The position numbers and the translations under genes were made by a program. The notes under the pieces are model-generated. The model had not been told where the DNA came from. It made no database searches and saw only the letters and a program-made list of their open reading frames with translations. A stretch of DNA of 64,000 nucleotides from Acinetobacter johnsonii CIP 64.6 (GTDB taxonomy: Bacteria > Pseudomonadota > Gammaproteobacteria > Pseudomonadales > Moraxellaceae), in contig NZ_KB849235.1 in NCBI RefSeq assembly GCF_000368045.1, positions 192,836 through 256,835 on the forward strand, written 5' to 3'. Each line of letters starts with the position of its first letter. Positions within the stretch are counted from its first letter, which is position 1. Of the stretch, positions 52,522-62,354 are shown in pieces.

Positions 52522-52534
52522 TTTTTGAATCTCA

Positions 52535-52560
52535 AACAATCAGGATTTATCCTGATTGTT
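52535..52560. terminator. Bidirectional terminator, overlaps a stop codon
   Basis: Perfect stem AACAATCAGGA/TCCTGATTGTT with TTTA loop. The O-methyltransferase stop (52547) lies inside it. Confidence 0.85.
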
Positions 52561-53152
52561 TTTCATGATTCCACGTCACCACCAACAAGCCCGCACCAAT
52601 CGCTAATGTAGACAGGCTAAACTGCTCGTCCTGCTGAATAAGCGCGATGAAGTCCATGACTTGATCTGCATGCGATAGAACATTATCAACCACCAAAACT
52701 CCGCGTGAAACACACATCAGCCGTTTCAAATCTGGCCAATAGTCGACATAAGCATCACGCTCAGCATCTAGCAATATAAAATCAAAGATGGCTTGCGACT
52801 GCTTCAAATATTCAGCTGCGTCACCCACCCAAAACTCAACACCATTGGATAAATTGAAATCCGCAAGATGGCTAGCGGCTTGTTGACTTCTCTCAGCATC
52901 AATTTCTAAAGTGGTTAATCGAGCATTCACTTGTTGCGCAGCATAAGCCAACCATAAGGTTGAGTAACCTGTTGATGTACCTATTTCTAATATCTGCTCA
53001 GGCTGTTGAATATGCACCAGTTGCGCCAAAAATTGTGCAGACTCAGGCTCAATATTGCGAAAGCGCGCAATACGATCTGCTTGCGTACTGTCATGTTCTT
53101 GAAAGCGTTGATATAAAGCCGATACTTTACTCAAAAATTCTGCATGCATCAT
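52547..53152 (-). CDS. O-methyltransferase family protein (class I SAM-dependent)
   Basis: 201 residues. EIGTSTGYSTLWLAYA motif I (about 57-72), LTTLEIDAER, GDAAEYL, and LDAERDAYVDYWPDL as in metal-dependent catechol-type O-methyltransferases. Two adjacent start codons (53152, 53149). Substrate unknown. Confidence 0.87.
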   Translation of the reverse strand: MMHAEFLSKVSALYQRFQEHDSTQADRIARFRNIEPESAQFLAQLVHIQQPEQILEIGTSTGYSTLWLAYAAQQVNARLTTLEIDAERSQQAASHLADFNLSNGVEFWVGDAAEYLKQSQAIFDFILLDAERDAYVDYWPDLKRLMCVSRGVLVVDNVLSHADQVMDFIALIQQDEQFSLSTLAIGAGLLVVTWNHEKQSG

Positions 53153-53182
53153 CCAATCCCCCTCTACTTTACTTAGCGTTGT

Positions 53183-53401
53183 TTATACTTCTTGAATCAG
53201 TTTAAAGCGCTCAACCTCACGGTCATCTTCTAGCATTACCGTTTCAGTAAACATGGCAAGTGGACGTACCCAAATCGAATAATCACCATATAAACACTGA
53301 TAAACCACCAGTTTTTCTTCGGTTTCACTATGCGTCGCTACATGTAAAACTTGATACAGTTGCCCTTTATAATGCTGATAGATACCGCGCTGTAATTGCA
53401 T
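53183..53401 (-). CDS. DUF1653 protein
   Basis: 72 residues, the usual size: GIYQHYKGQLYQVLHVATHSETEEKLVVYQ and WVRPLAMFTETV are the DUF1653 signature. Function unknown; the fold is a small beta barrel. 30 bases upstream of the methyltransferase, so probably one operon. Confidence 0.92.
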   Translation of the reverse strand: MQLQRGIYQHYKGQLYQVLHVATHSETEEKLVVYQCLYGDYSIWVRPLAMFTETVMLEDDREVERFKLIQEV

Positions 53402-53639
53402 CGCTTGCTTCCCTATTTTTTAACTGTCTTGATCATACCTAATTTATAATGCTTAAACTGCAAATCACTTGAAAAATCATTTAAATCCCCCATATAGCTT
53501 TATGAAATGATTGAAGAAAATATCTTTAAATCTATAAAATCGATTACAAAAATAAAAACAAACTGTTTTATCTATTTTCAGATTTACTCTATGATTCTTC
53601 TATCAAATAATTTTATAGACTGCTTTGGAGAGCTTAACA

Positions 53640-55205
53640 ATGTTAGATCAAAATACTTCAGCTCAATTAAAAACACTTCTTGAACGTCTAGAAGGTCCGA
53701 TTGAATTGGTTGCGACTTTGAACGGTTCTGAGAAATCAGACAAAATCAAAGAATTGGTTGAAGAAGTTGCAGCACTGTCTCCACTGGTGACTGCACGTTT
53801 TGATGGTCAAAACTCACGTGCACCCAGCTTTGGTGTGGCAAAAGCCGGTGAACAACCGCGTGTCTTCTTTGCTGGTTTACCAATGGGGCATGAGTTTACC
53901 TCTTTGATCTTGGCATTGTTACAAACCTCTGGTTATGCACCCAAAGTATCGGATGAAGTTTTGGCTTCAATCAAAGCTTTGGGTATTCAGTCTGACTTTG
54001 ACGTATTTGTCTCTTTAAGCTGTCATAACTGTCCAGACGTGGTGCAAGCCTTAAATCTGATTGCCATTTACAATCCAGGCACGACAGCAACTATGATTGA
54101 TGGGGCATTCTTCCAAGACGAAGTTGAAGAACGCAAAATCATGGCTGTACCGATGGTCTTCCAAGACAATAACCATATCGGTCAAGGCCGTATGACCTTG
54201 GAAGAAATTATTGCCAAACTGGATACCAATTCAGCAGTCAAAGAAGCTGAAAAACTCAATGCCAAAGATGCTTTTGATGTTTTAGTGATTGGTGGTGGCC
54301 CTGCGGGAAATACTTCTGCCATCTACGCAGCACGTAAAGGTATTAAAACAGGGATCGTGGCTGAACGTATGGGTGGTCAAGTCATGGATACCATGGACAT
54401 TGAAAACTATACCTCGATTCAAAAGACCCAAGGGCCGAAGTTTGCTGCTGAAATGGAAGCACATGTACGTGAGTATGGTGTGGACATCATGAACTTACAA
54501 CGTGTCTCTAACATCAAAGGTGCGGATGAGACAGCAAATGGCTTGGTTGAAGTCACTTTAGAAAATGGTGCGAAGCTTGAATCTAAAACGGTCATCCTTT
54601 CAACAGGTGCACGTTGGAGAGAAATGAATGTGCCGGGCGAAGCAGAATACCGTACCCGCGGTGTTGCCTACTGCCCACACTGTGATGGTCCACTGTTTAA
54701 AGGCAAACGTGTAGCAGTAATTGGCGGGGGGAACTCAGGTGTCGAAGCTGCGATTGATCTTGCTGGGATTGTAGAACATGTGACTTTGGTTGAGTTTGAT
54801 ACCAAACTACGTGCCGACCAAGTGTTGCAAGACAAATTGCATAGCTTGCCTAACACTACGGTGATCCTGAATGCACTCTCAACTGAAGTTGTGGGTGATG
54901 GTCAGCAAGTGACAGCATTGAAATATAAAGACCGTGCAACTGATGTAGAACATACGGTTGAGCTTGCAGGAATCTTTGTGCAAATTGGTTTATTACCAAA
55001 CACTGATTTCTTAAAAGAGACTGCTGTTGAGCTTTCAAACCGTGGTGAGATTGTGATTAACGATCGCAACGAAACCAATGTCAAAGGTGTATTTGCCGCA
55101 GGTGACTGTACGACTGTGCCATACAAGCAAATCATCATTGCCACAGGTGAAGGCGCGAAAGCATCTCTGTCTGCTTTTGATTACATTATTCGTTCTGGCG
55201 TGTAA
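53640..55205 (+). CDS. ahpF: Alkyl hydroperoxide reductase subunit F
   Basis: 521 residues from ATG 53640 with GGAGAG upstream (TTG 53625 is not needed), the normal AhpF length. N-terminal tandem thioredoxin-like domain with redox CHNC, FAD-binding GGGPAGNTSAIYAARKG, NAD(P)H site GGGNSGVEAAIDLAG, and catalytic CPHC. Reduces AhpC. No ahpC lies next to it. The 220-base upstream region is AT-rich and may hold an OxyR site, but I cannot define it. Confidence 0.97.
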   Translation: MLDQNTSAQLKTLLERLEGPIELVATLNGSEKSDKIKELVEEVAALSPLVTARFDGQNSRAPSFGVAKAGEQPRVFFAGLPMGHEFTSLILALLQTSGYAPKVSDEVLASIKALGIQSDFDVFVSLSCHNCPDVVQALNLIAIYNPGTTATMIDGAFFQDEVEERKIMAVPMVFQDNNHIGQGRMTLEEIIAKLDTNSAVKEAEKLNAKDAFDVLVIGGGPAGNTSAIYAARKGIKTGIVAERMGGQVMDTMDIENYTSIQKTQGPKFAAEMEAHVREYGVDIMNLQRVSNIKGADETANGLVEVTLENGAKLESKTVILSTGARWREMNVPGEAEYRTRGVAYCPHCDGPLFKGKRVAVIGGGNSGVEAAIDLAGIVEHVTLVEFDTKLRADQVLQDKLHSLPNTTVILNALSTEVVGDGQQVTALKYKDRATDVEHTVELAGIFVQIGLLPNTDFLKETAVELSNRGEIVINDRNETNVKGVFAAGDCTTVPYKQIIIATGEGAKASLSAFDYIIRSGV

Positions 55206-55379
55206 TCCTCTCAGACGCTTCCCTGCTATAGGCTTATAGGCAACTCAGCTTATAAGCCTTTTTATCACGCTGTTTTTTATAAAAAATTACATTTTTTTAA
55301 CAATAATGCAGTCTGCTTTACATTCAAAGTAGATTATATTTTGCCCAACCCCTACTTTTGGGTATAAAACGAAAAGGAT

Positions 55380-55727
55380 ATGAAAATGAATAAATTACTT
55401 ATTGCTTTAGGTCTTGCTGCTGCTGTTGTTTTAGTGGGTTGTTCAAAAGAAAAAGCACCTGAAACAGGTGCAACGACAGGTGAACACCTTGAAAATGCTG
55501 CTGAACAAGCAGGTCATGATATTAATAGCGCGACTAGTGAAGCAGTATCTGACACTCAAAAAGCAGCGGATGAAGCAGCTGCAAAAATTGGTGCTGCCGC
55601 TGACGAAGCTGCTGCGAAAACTGAAGCTGCTGCTGAAGATGTTAAAAATGCCTCTAAAGAAGCAACAGCTCATGTTGCTGGTGCAGTAGAACAAGGCGCT
55701 GCTAATGTGAAAGAAAAAGCACAATAA
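55380..55727 (+). CDS. Small Ala-rich lipoprotein
   Basis: 115 residues. Lipobox VLVGC; mature chain is about 75 residues of Ala/Glu/Lys heptads (AAxxAAAKIGAAADEAAAKTEAAAED), a long helix of the apolipoprotein or LEA-like kind. Likely an envelope protein, possibly protective under stress. GAAAAGGA site before ATG. Function unknown. Confidence 0.8.
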   Translation: MKMNKLLIALGLAAAVVLVGCSKEKAPETGATTGEHLENAAEQAGHDINSATSEAVSDTQKAADEAAAKIGAAADEAAAKTEAAAEDVKNASKEATAHVAGAVEQGAANVKEKAQ

Positions 55728-55741
55728 TATTTCTAAGCTTA

Positions 55742-55771
55742 AAAAAGCCTCCCACTCGGAGGCTTTTTTAT
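55742..55771 (+). terminator. Terminator of the lipoprotein gene
   Basis: Perfect stem AAAAAGCCTCC/GGAGGCTTTTT with CACTC loop. Confidence 0.95.
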
Positions 55772-55846
55772 GGGCTGTGCTATAGTAGAGGAAACATGCA
55801 TTATTAAATAAATCATAACTTTAAAATTTGAGGATGATCTATCGTC

Positions 55847-56545
55847 ATGTCCTACTCTCACCATGTTGAACCTCATTTAATTCATCGTACTGGTTGGCTA
55901 CGTGCAGCGGTATTGGGTGCCAATGACGGCATCATTTCAGTGACCAGTTTGATTATGGGGATGGCAGCCAGTGGTGCAACCAGCCATACCTTACTCATCA
56001 CGTGTATTGCCGGGCTTATTTCAGGTGCAAGCTCTATGGCTGCGGGTGAGTATATTTCGGTGAAGTCTCAATCGGATATTGAAGAAGCCGATTTAAAACA
56101 TGAAGCCCGAGAATTAGATAAGAACCCGCACTTAGAACTTAAAGAACTGACCCAAATTTATATACAACGTGGACTAGAACCCAAACTGGCACATGAAGTC
56201 GCAGTACAACTCAGCGCACATGATGCACTGTCTGCACATGCTCGTGATGAAATAGGCATCCATGAAAATACCAGTGCCAAGCCGCTTGAAGCCGCGGGTT
56301 CTTCTGCCCTAGCCTTTTCACTAGGTGCTCTGTTTCCTATGTTGGCCATTCTCTTAAGCCCTCAAGGTTATCTGACTCAGTCAGTTGCACTCACAGGGGT
56401 ACTATCGTTATTCGGTTTAGGGGCTTTATCGAGCTACTTTTCTGGGACTTCTATGTGGACAGGTGCATTTCGTGTGACACTATGGGGAATTTTTGCGATG
56501 CTGTTTGCCAGTTGGATTGGCTCCCTATTTAATGTGCATGTTTAA
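55847..56545 (+). CDS. VIT1/CCC1-family metal transporter
   Basis: 232 residues. Membrane segments around 22-60, 148-170, 175-195 and 205-230. Opening GWLRAAVLGANDGIISVTSLIMGMAA, the AAGEYISVKSQSD helix and an acidic cytoplasmic region typical of the metal-binding domain. Family members export or sequester Fe2+/Mn2+. In bacteria probably an efflux transporter at the inner membrane. Confidence 0.93.
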   Translation: MSYSHHVEPHLIHRTGWLRAAVLGANDGIISVTSLIMGMAASGATSHTLLITCIAGLISGASSMAAGEYISVKSQSDIEEADLKHEARELDKNPHLELKELTQIYIQRGLEPKLAHEVAVQLSAHDALSAHARDEIGIHENTSAKPLEAAGSSALAFSLGALFPMLAILLSPQGYLTQSVALTGVLSLFGLGALSSYFSGTSMWTGAFRVTLWGIFAMLFASWIGSLFNVHV

Positions 56546-56590
56546 CGTCAACAACACGAAAAGCGATAGCAGACTACCTATTTAAAATGT

Positions 56591-56619
56591 AAAAAGTCCA
56601 TGGATTGAATGGGCTTTTT
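56591..56619 (+). terminator. Terminator after the VIT-family gene
   Basis: Stem AAAAAGTCCAT/ATGGGCTTTTT with one G:T pair and GGATTGA loop. Confidence 0.8.
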
Positions 56620-56829
56620 ACTATTTACAGCATCATTTACCATCAACTTTAAGCTTGCACATTTTTCTCTGCACTACTCAGATGCACTATTACTGATGAT
56701 TGAAGTTCAATTCTACAGGTGCAACAGCTTATTTTTTAATTAGCATGAATTGCTTAACGTCTATTCCCCTTCCCATAACAGCCCAAAACATCATAGAAAA
56801 TGATGAGTCAACGCCTTACTTACATCTCG

Positions 56830-57606
56830 CTAGATTGTTTTTTCATTCATATAACGCCAGTAGCGTTTAGGAACATATTGCACATGTAGTTTGATATTTG
56901 CTCTTGCCTCGATGTTGATACTTTTAAAATAATCTTTCCATAACTGGTCATACAGCAGCTCATCATCATCTAATTCAACACTAAAGGACTGACTGTGTCC
57001 GACTTTGTGTGCATGATCAATTTGATTCACATCCATCTTCACCTGATGCACAGCTGTCAAATCATAATAAATTCCAAAATTTCTTCTTTCATCATAAATC
57101 AACCATCTTTGATCTTGATATCGGTTTCTAAAATGTCGTTCTATCAGCGGTAAAACATTAAAATCTGGCTGTACCAAACTTAAAAACAATCCATCCTGAC
57201 ATTTTTTAAAGCGGACAAAAGCTTCCATACGGTGCTTTTCTCTGCCCACTTGCTTGGCCCACTGCGAAACAGCCAATATATCCGCATGCGCATAGTTACG
57301 ATCTACAGAATGTGTATTTTTAAACACATAGATACAGAAATTAAAAAGATGTTGATGTGCCTCCTCCTGCTCAGACAGAAAGCAATAATAAAAAAATCGT
57401 AGACTTTCAGCCGTAATTTTTTGCTTTAACCCTCGCCAAACTCGCTCTGCGTGTTCGTCATTTGAAGCAACCTCAATACACTCATCAAACAAGCTGGCTT
57501 GGGAATTATTAGATGCAAGCTTGACGTCAAAATCTTTAAACTGAAAGCTTCTATATACACAACTCAGTAGTCCAGTCACTGTTCGTTCAAAGCGATATAT
57601 CGACAT
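56830..57606 (-). CDS. TIGR03915-family (DUF4130) putative DNA repair protein
   Basis: 258 residues from ATG 57606 (MSIYRFERTVTGLLSCVYRSF); the frame opens earlier inside the radical SAM gene. C-terminal region has HRMEAFVRFKKCQDGLFLS...P..NVLPLI..HF..RY and WLIYDERRNFGIYYD, the DUF4130 landmark. Members always pair with the radical-SAM protein next to it and are thought to act as a uracil-DNA-glycosylase-like repair unit. Stop of the partner is one base before this start. Confidence 0.85.
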   Translation of the reverse strand: MSIYRFERTVTGLLSCVYRSFQFKDFDVKLASNNSQASLFDECIEVASNDEHAERVWRGLKQKITAESLRFFYYCFLSEQEEAHQHLFNFCIYVFKNTHSVDRNYAHADILAVSQWAKQVGREKHRMEAFVRFKKCQDGLFLSLVQPDFNVLPLIERHFRNRYQDQRWLIYDERRNFGIYYDLTAVHQVKMDVNQIDHAHKVGHSQSFSVELDDDELLYDQLWKDYFKSINIEARANIKLHVQYVPKRYWRYMNEKTI

Positions 57607-57607
57607 A

Positions 57608-58867
57608 CTAAAAACCGAAGCCCAGTTGAGGTGAAAGCTGTTTTTGATATTTAGATTGCCCCGATTGCAAGATGTGCTGCCGAATCTGGTTCGCTGGTTG
57701 TTCTTTTTTAAACTTTGGCGTATCTGCACAGCGAATAAAATGCTGTGCCCGATTGTAAGCAACGCCCATACGCTTTAGTTGATCGATATGAATCTGCCCA
57801 AAACGGCGAGCTTGCACAATTTTTTTAGCCGATTGAACACCTATACCCGGAACACGTAAAATCATACGATAGTCTGCATGTTGAATATCAACAGGGAAAT
57901 GCTCAGGGTTACGCAGTGCCCAGCTTAGCTTCGGGTCGATGTCCAAATCTAAATTCGGATGCTGATCATTCACGATTTCCTGCGCATCAAAACCATAGAA
58001 ACGCATGAGCCAATCCGACTGGTACAGCCGATTTTCTCTTAATAATGGCGGAGCAGAACCCACAACAGGAAGCATTTTTTCCTGTTCATTGATTGGAATA
58101 TAGCCTGAAAAATACACTCGTTTGAGCTGATACACTTTGTAATGGTGATCTGCCATTAAAATAATATCTTTGTCTGTTTCTTGATGTGCGCCCACTACCA
58201 TTTGGGTGGTTTGTCCCGCTGGTACAAACTTCGGTACATGCCGAATCACACGCCGTTCATCCGTCAACTGAATTAAGCGATCGCGTACAATGCCTAAGTC
58301 CTTTTGTACTTCTGCATGTGATTTCTCAGGTGCAAACTGTTTTAAACCAACTTCTGTCGGCATTTCCAAGTTAATACTCATGCGGTCTACATATAAGCCC
58401 GCCTCGGTAATAATCTCTTGGGAAGCACCTGGTATCGTTTTTAGATGAATATAACCATTAAAGTTCTCGTCAAGGCGTAACTTTTTCACCACTTGTAGCA
58501 TTCGCTCCATAGTGAAATCAGCTGATTTAAAAATACCTGAACTGAGAAATAAACCTTCAATATAATTGCGGCGGTAAAAGTTGATGGTTAAATCCACCAC
58601 TTCTTGTACGGTAAACGCGGCTCGTTTGACATCATTAGAGCGTCTAGAAACACAGTACGAACAATCAAAAATACAGACATTTGAAAATAGAATTTTAAGC
58701 AATGAAACACAACGACCATCTTCTGTATAACTATGGCAGATACCGTTTCCTGTGTTCCCCAAACCTTTGCCTTTGTTTTTACGATTGCTACCACTGGACG
58801 AACAGGACACGTCATATTTAGCTGCATCAGCTAAAATCTGTAGCTTTTCACGGATACGATCGGTCAT
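57608..58867 (-). CDS. TIGR03916-family radical SAM DNA modification/repair protein
   Basis: 419 residues. Radical SAM Cys cluster as CSSSGSNRKNKG... with the CIFDCSYCVSR (Cx3Cx2C) motif at about 75-85 binding the 4Fe-4S cluster. Later SAM-binding strands and C-terminal helix-hairpin-helix (LRVPGIGVQSAKKIVQAR, about 335-352) for DNA binding. Together with the DUF4130 protein it forms a two-gene unit of unproven chemistry. Confidence 0.9.
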   Translation of the reverse strand: MTDRIREKLQILADAAKYDVSCSSSGSNRKNKGKGLGNTGNGICHSYTEDGRCVSLLKILFSNVCIFDCSYCVSRRSNDVKRAAFTVQEVVDLTINFYRRNYIEGLFLSSGIFKSADFTMERMLQVVKKLRLDENFNGYIHLKTIPGASQEIITEAGLYVDRMSINLEMPTEVGLKQFAPEKSHAEVQKDLGIVRDRLIQLTDERRVIRHVPKFVPAGQTTQMVVGAHQETDKDIILMADHHYKVYQLKRVYFSGYIPINEQEKMLPVVGSAPPLLRENRLYQSDWLMRFYGFDAQEIVNDQHPNLDLDIDPKLSWALRNPEHFPVDIQHADYRMILRVPGIGVQSAKKIVQARRFGQIHIDQLKRMGVAYNRAQHFIRCADTPKFKKEQPANQIRQHILQSGQSKYQKQLSPQLGFGF

Positions 58868-59073
58868 GACGATCCTCGGTAAAATCTAAAATAAAAGTAT
58901 AAAAAATTTCAGACTAAAAGCATTACTAATACACATACCCAACGACATGGCCTGTCGCTAAAAACCAAAAAATAAACGTGATTGCTTTAGATATTTTTCG
59001 AGAAAATACTGAATATTATTTGCCAATTTTGCAGTGCTTGGGCAAAGTGTCTATATGTAAAAGGAGCAAGTAC

Positions 59074-60126
59074 ATGTCTTTATTATTAGAACGTCTTGAA
59101 ATTAAACATCCTATCTTCCTTGCACCGATGGCTGGTGTTTCTACACCAGAGCTTGCGGCGGAGGTTTCAAATCAAGGCGGGCTAGGCTCACTTGGATTAG
59201 GTGCAAACACCGCAGAAACCGCACGTAGCCAAATTTTAAAAACCCAAGCACTGACCGAACAACCTTTTCAAGTTAATTTTTTCTGTCATCAAAGTGTCGA
59301 ACTTGATCCAGCTATCGCACAAACATGGATTGATTTTGTAAGACCTAATTTTGAACAATACGATGCAGAACCACCCACGCAACTGCACTGTATTTATCCT
59401 AGCTTTTTGGACAATGATGACTTTTTAAATGTCGTACTTGAAACTCGCCCTAAAGCCGTCAGTTTTCACTTCGGTGTTCCGCATCCGCACCAAATACAGG
59501 CGCTAAAAGAAGCTGGCATTTTAACCATGGTTTCTGCAACCAACTTAGCGGAAGCACGGGCCATTGAAGCAGCAGGGATTGATTTTATTATTGCTCAAGG
59601 CATAGAAGCAGGTGGGCACCGCGGGATTTTTAATGAACATTTTGATAGTGCAATACGTACGGTCGACCTCGTACAATTACTGACGCAGCACTGTCGGTGC
59701 CCGATTATTGCTGCGGGTGGCATTATGAATGGTACACAGGCTCAGCAGATGTTAAGCCTCGGCGCGAGTGCGGTACAGTTGGGAACAGCTTTCGTACAAT
59801 GCAAAACATCGAATGCCAATGAGGCCTACCGTCATGCACTTTTCCATGAGCACATCACACAAATAAGTGCCAGTATTTCAGGTCGCCCTGCGCGCGGTTT
59901 ACTGGGTCACTGGCATACCCAGATTGATCTACCGAACCGCCCTGCAGTTGCTGCATACCCATACTGTTATGATCTAGGGAAACAATTACATGCCGCAGCG
60001 ACTAAACAAGGTGATCAAGGTTTTGGTGCATTTTGGGCAGGCACGAATGTTTCTCAAATTCGTGCCATGGAAGCACCTGACTTAATTAACCAACTGTTGG
60101 TTGAAATGCAACAAGTCAGCTATTAA
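59074..60126 (+). CDS. Nitronate monooxygenase/NAD(P)H-dependent flavin oxidoreductase
   Basis: 350 residues from ATG 59074 with AAGGAG eight bases upstream; 32 earlier residues from 58978 are unlikely. TIM barrel of the 2-nitropropane dioxygenase family: FLAPMAGVSTPELAAEVSNQGGLGSLGLG, VSATNLAEARAIEAAGIDFIIAQGIEAGGHRG, IIAAGGIMNG and GTAFVQCKTS. Oxidises alkyl nitronates with FMN. Confidence 0.92.
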   Translation: MSLLLERLEIKHPIFLAPMAGVSTPELAAEVSNQGGLGSLGLGANTAETARSQILKTQALTEQPFQVNFFCHQSVELDPAIAQTWIDFVRPNFEQYDAEPPTQLHCIYPSFLDNDDFLNVVLETRPKAVSFHFGVPHPHQIQALKEAGILTMVSATNLAEARAIEAAGIDFIIAQGIEAGGHRGIFNEHFDSAIRTVDLVQLLTQHCRCPIIAAGGIMNGTQAQQMLSLGASAVQLGTAFVQCKTSNANEAYRHALFHEHITQISASISGRPARGLLGHWHTQIDLPNRPAVAAYPYCYDLGKQLHAAATKQGDQGFGAFWAGTNVSQIRAMEAPDLINQLLVEMQQVSY

Positions 60127-60139
60127 GTCATATTATTCA

Positions 60140-60168
60140 CTTAAAGCTCCATAAATGGAGCTTTATTT
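60140..60168. terminator. Bidirectional terminator
   Basis: Stem AAAGCTCC/GGAGCTTT with ATAAAT loop (60143-60164), T-rich on the right and TTAAT on the left. Confidence 0.8.
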
Positions 60169-61192
60169 ATTTAGTTTCCAATAAATTGACCTGTTCAACT
60201 TGTACGTCATTCATGGTTTCACCATGAATAAGTAATTGGTCAAAGTAGTCTGCGACCACTTTAAATTGTTCAGTTGTACTTTCCACTTTGTACATGTTCT
60301 GACGAAACTCATTACTTGAACGTAAACCTTTGGTGTACCAAGCAATATGTTTACGTGCAATTCGGCAGCCAGAGTATTCCCCATAAAATGCATACAATTC
60401 GCCAAGATGTCCAAGTAGAACTTCTTTTACTTCTTGAATACTTGGTGCAGCCAAATGTTCACCTGTCTCCAAATAATGTGCGATCTCACGAAAAATCCAT
60501 GGACGCCCTTGCGCAGCGCGACCAATCATAATTGCATCTGCACCGGTATAATCGAGTACATATTTGGCTTTTTCTGGACTATCAATATCCCCATTGGCAA
60601 CCACTGGTATACGAATGAGCTGTTTTACTTCTTTAATCAAATCATAACGAGCCGTATTCAAATACATGTCTTCACGGGTGCGCCCATGCAACGCCAACGC
60701 GGCAATACCCGCCTCTTCCGCACGTTTCGCTACACGTAAGATATTTTCATGACCATTCAAAAAACCCAAACGAGTTTTAAGTGTGACAGGTACATCAACT
60801 GCAGCCACAACTTCATCCAAAATTCGAGCCACCAAGTCTTCATCTTTTAAAAGTGCAGAACCCGCCAGCTTATTACAGACTTTCTTGGCAGGACACCCCA
60901 TATTAATGTCCACAATTTGAGCACCATTTGAGACCTGATATCGTGCAGCTTCAGCCAAATCTTTAGGGTCTGATCCCGCAATTTGCGCTGAAATCGGTGC
61001 CAATTCACCATCAAAGTTAGCACGATATAAGCTTTTTTTACTCATCCGTAATGTTTGATCTGATGCCATCATTTCACTGACAGCATGCCCTGCACCAAAG
61101 TATTTGCACAGAGACCTAAATGGGCGGTCAGTTACGCCTGCCATCGGAGCAACAATCAAATTATTTGACAGTTGATACGGACCAATATACAT
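60167..61192 (-). CDS. dusB: tRNA-dihydrouridine synthase B
   Basis: 341 residues. TIM barrel with VAPMAGVTDRPFRSLCKYFGAG, NMGCPAKKVCNKLAGSALL (catalytic Cys near 99), VTLKTRLGF, ALHGRTREDMY, VVANGDI, MIGRAAQGRPW. The start and the AxxAGSALL helix fit DusB, which reduces U17 of tRNA. In many species fis follows it in an operon; here a convergent terminator follows and no fis is seen. Confidence 0.95.
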   Translation of the reverse strand: MYIGPYQLSNNLIVAPMAGVTDRPFRSLCKYFGAGHAVSEMMASDQTLRMSKKSLYRANFDGELAPISAQIAGSDPKDLAEAARYQVSNGAQIVDINMGCPAKKVCNKLAGSALLKDEDLVARILDEVVAAVDVPVTLKTRLGFLNGHENILRVAKRAEEAGIAALALHGRTREDMYLNTARYDLIKEVKQLIRIPVVANGDIDSPEKAKYVLDYTGADAIMIGRAAQGRPWIFREIAHYLETGEHLAAPSIQEVKEVLLGHLGELYAFYGEYSGCRIARKHIAWYTKGLRSSNEFRQNMYKVESTTEQFKVVADYFDQLLIHGETMNDVQVEQVNLLETK

Positions 61193-61342
61193 ATGAATTC
61201 ATCACTTTTTCGACCAGCACAGTATACTGCATCTGCTCTTTCGGCTCATCTTTTATCATCTGCTCTGTGACTATGAAATACTCATAATATAAAAAAGCTA
61301 GACGAATCTAAAAGGCAACCATCAGATAGCCTCTAAATCACA

Positions 61343-61849
61343 TCATTTTTTAAAAAGCATACTTTTTAAGACATTATCTTTGAAAATGAAGTGGTGAATC
61401 AATGCCGCACAGGCATGTAAACCCACGAGTGCAATAAAGAGATTCCCTAAAAATTGATGCGCATCTGCAATATAGTCACTCCCCCAAACAGTGCTCAAAA
61501 GCGGTAAATTTAACGATAAAACTTGGAAATTATCAGTAAAACTCGATAATGTCATCCAACCCGCAATTGGAACAATACATAGGCTTAAGTAAAGGAAAAA
61601 TCTGACCGTTTTAAATAACATTATCTGGTAAGAATTAATTATTTCAGTTTTAGGAATACTTTTTCTATACAGAAAAACAAAACTCAATCTCAAGAGAAAT
61701 AAAATAAATATTAAAATCCCACCTGCAACATGAATCTGGCCTTTCCAGTCTGTTATTGTGGGATCACCTGCAGTCAGATACACCATTGCAACTAAAGCAA
61801 AGGTAATCCAATGCATGATTATTATAGGTTTTGGATAGTTATTCTTCAT
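61343..61849 (-). CDS. Cytochrome b561
   Basis: 168 residues, four membrane helices. Haem-ligand histidines as in the family: MHWITFALV (helix 1), IHVAGGILIFIL (helix 2), DAHQFLGNLFIALVGLHACAALIHHFIFKD (helices 3-4). Transfers electrons between quinol and periplasm; in YodB/b561-type proteins oxidises superoxide. The 505 bases to the next gene show no gene or feature I can support. Confidence 0.92.
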   Translation of the reverse strand: MKNNYPKPIIIMHWITFALVAMVYLTAGDPTITDWKGQIHVAGGILIFILFLLRLSFVFLYRKSIPKTEIINSYQIMLFKTVRFFLYLSLCIVPIAGWMTLSSFTDNFQVLSLNLPLLSTVWGSDYIADAHQFLGNLFIALVGLHACAALIHHFIFKDNVLKSMLFKK

Positions 61850-62354
61850 CGCTTTTCCTAAGTTTTAAATATTTTTATAAAACGGAGCTGTTAAAAAAAG
61901 CTTAAATGAAAAATGTAAAGAAAAATAGAATGCTCAGCTTTTTTATTCAGGCTAGGATTTAATTAAACCTTAAAAATCAATTGACTGCCTATCCACTATT
62001 TCCAACATCTTGTAGATTGAAGTATTTTTAAAGCACAATATCCTTCATCTCTTCAGATATTCCTTACATCCTTTGTAAATTTCTGGTTGAACATTTGTGC
62101 TACATCATCTTTTCTGATCACAATATTCTGCTATCTTTAATTTATTATTATATCCGTAGCAACAACCCTAATATCTTTTAGAGCGTTCATAAATTCATCG
62201 ATAATTGAATCTTCCAGTACATGACAAAGGCAACCATACAAATAATTTTATAGACTATTGATTATATTGTATAAATTATAAATCAGCATTATTCATTAAT
62301 TTAAAGCCTAATTTATGATATTAATAAGAATAGGTACAACAATAAAGAAACATA

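Noticed and set aside
60167..61192. dusB-fis operon
   Set aside because: Sequence after dusB is a convergent terminator and another gene; no fis-like frame is present.
61850..62354. Hidden gene in the 505-base gap before the PAS gene
   Set aside because: Both strands have frequent stops and AT-rich noise; no ribosome site with a sensible frame.
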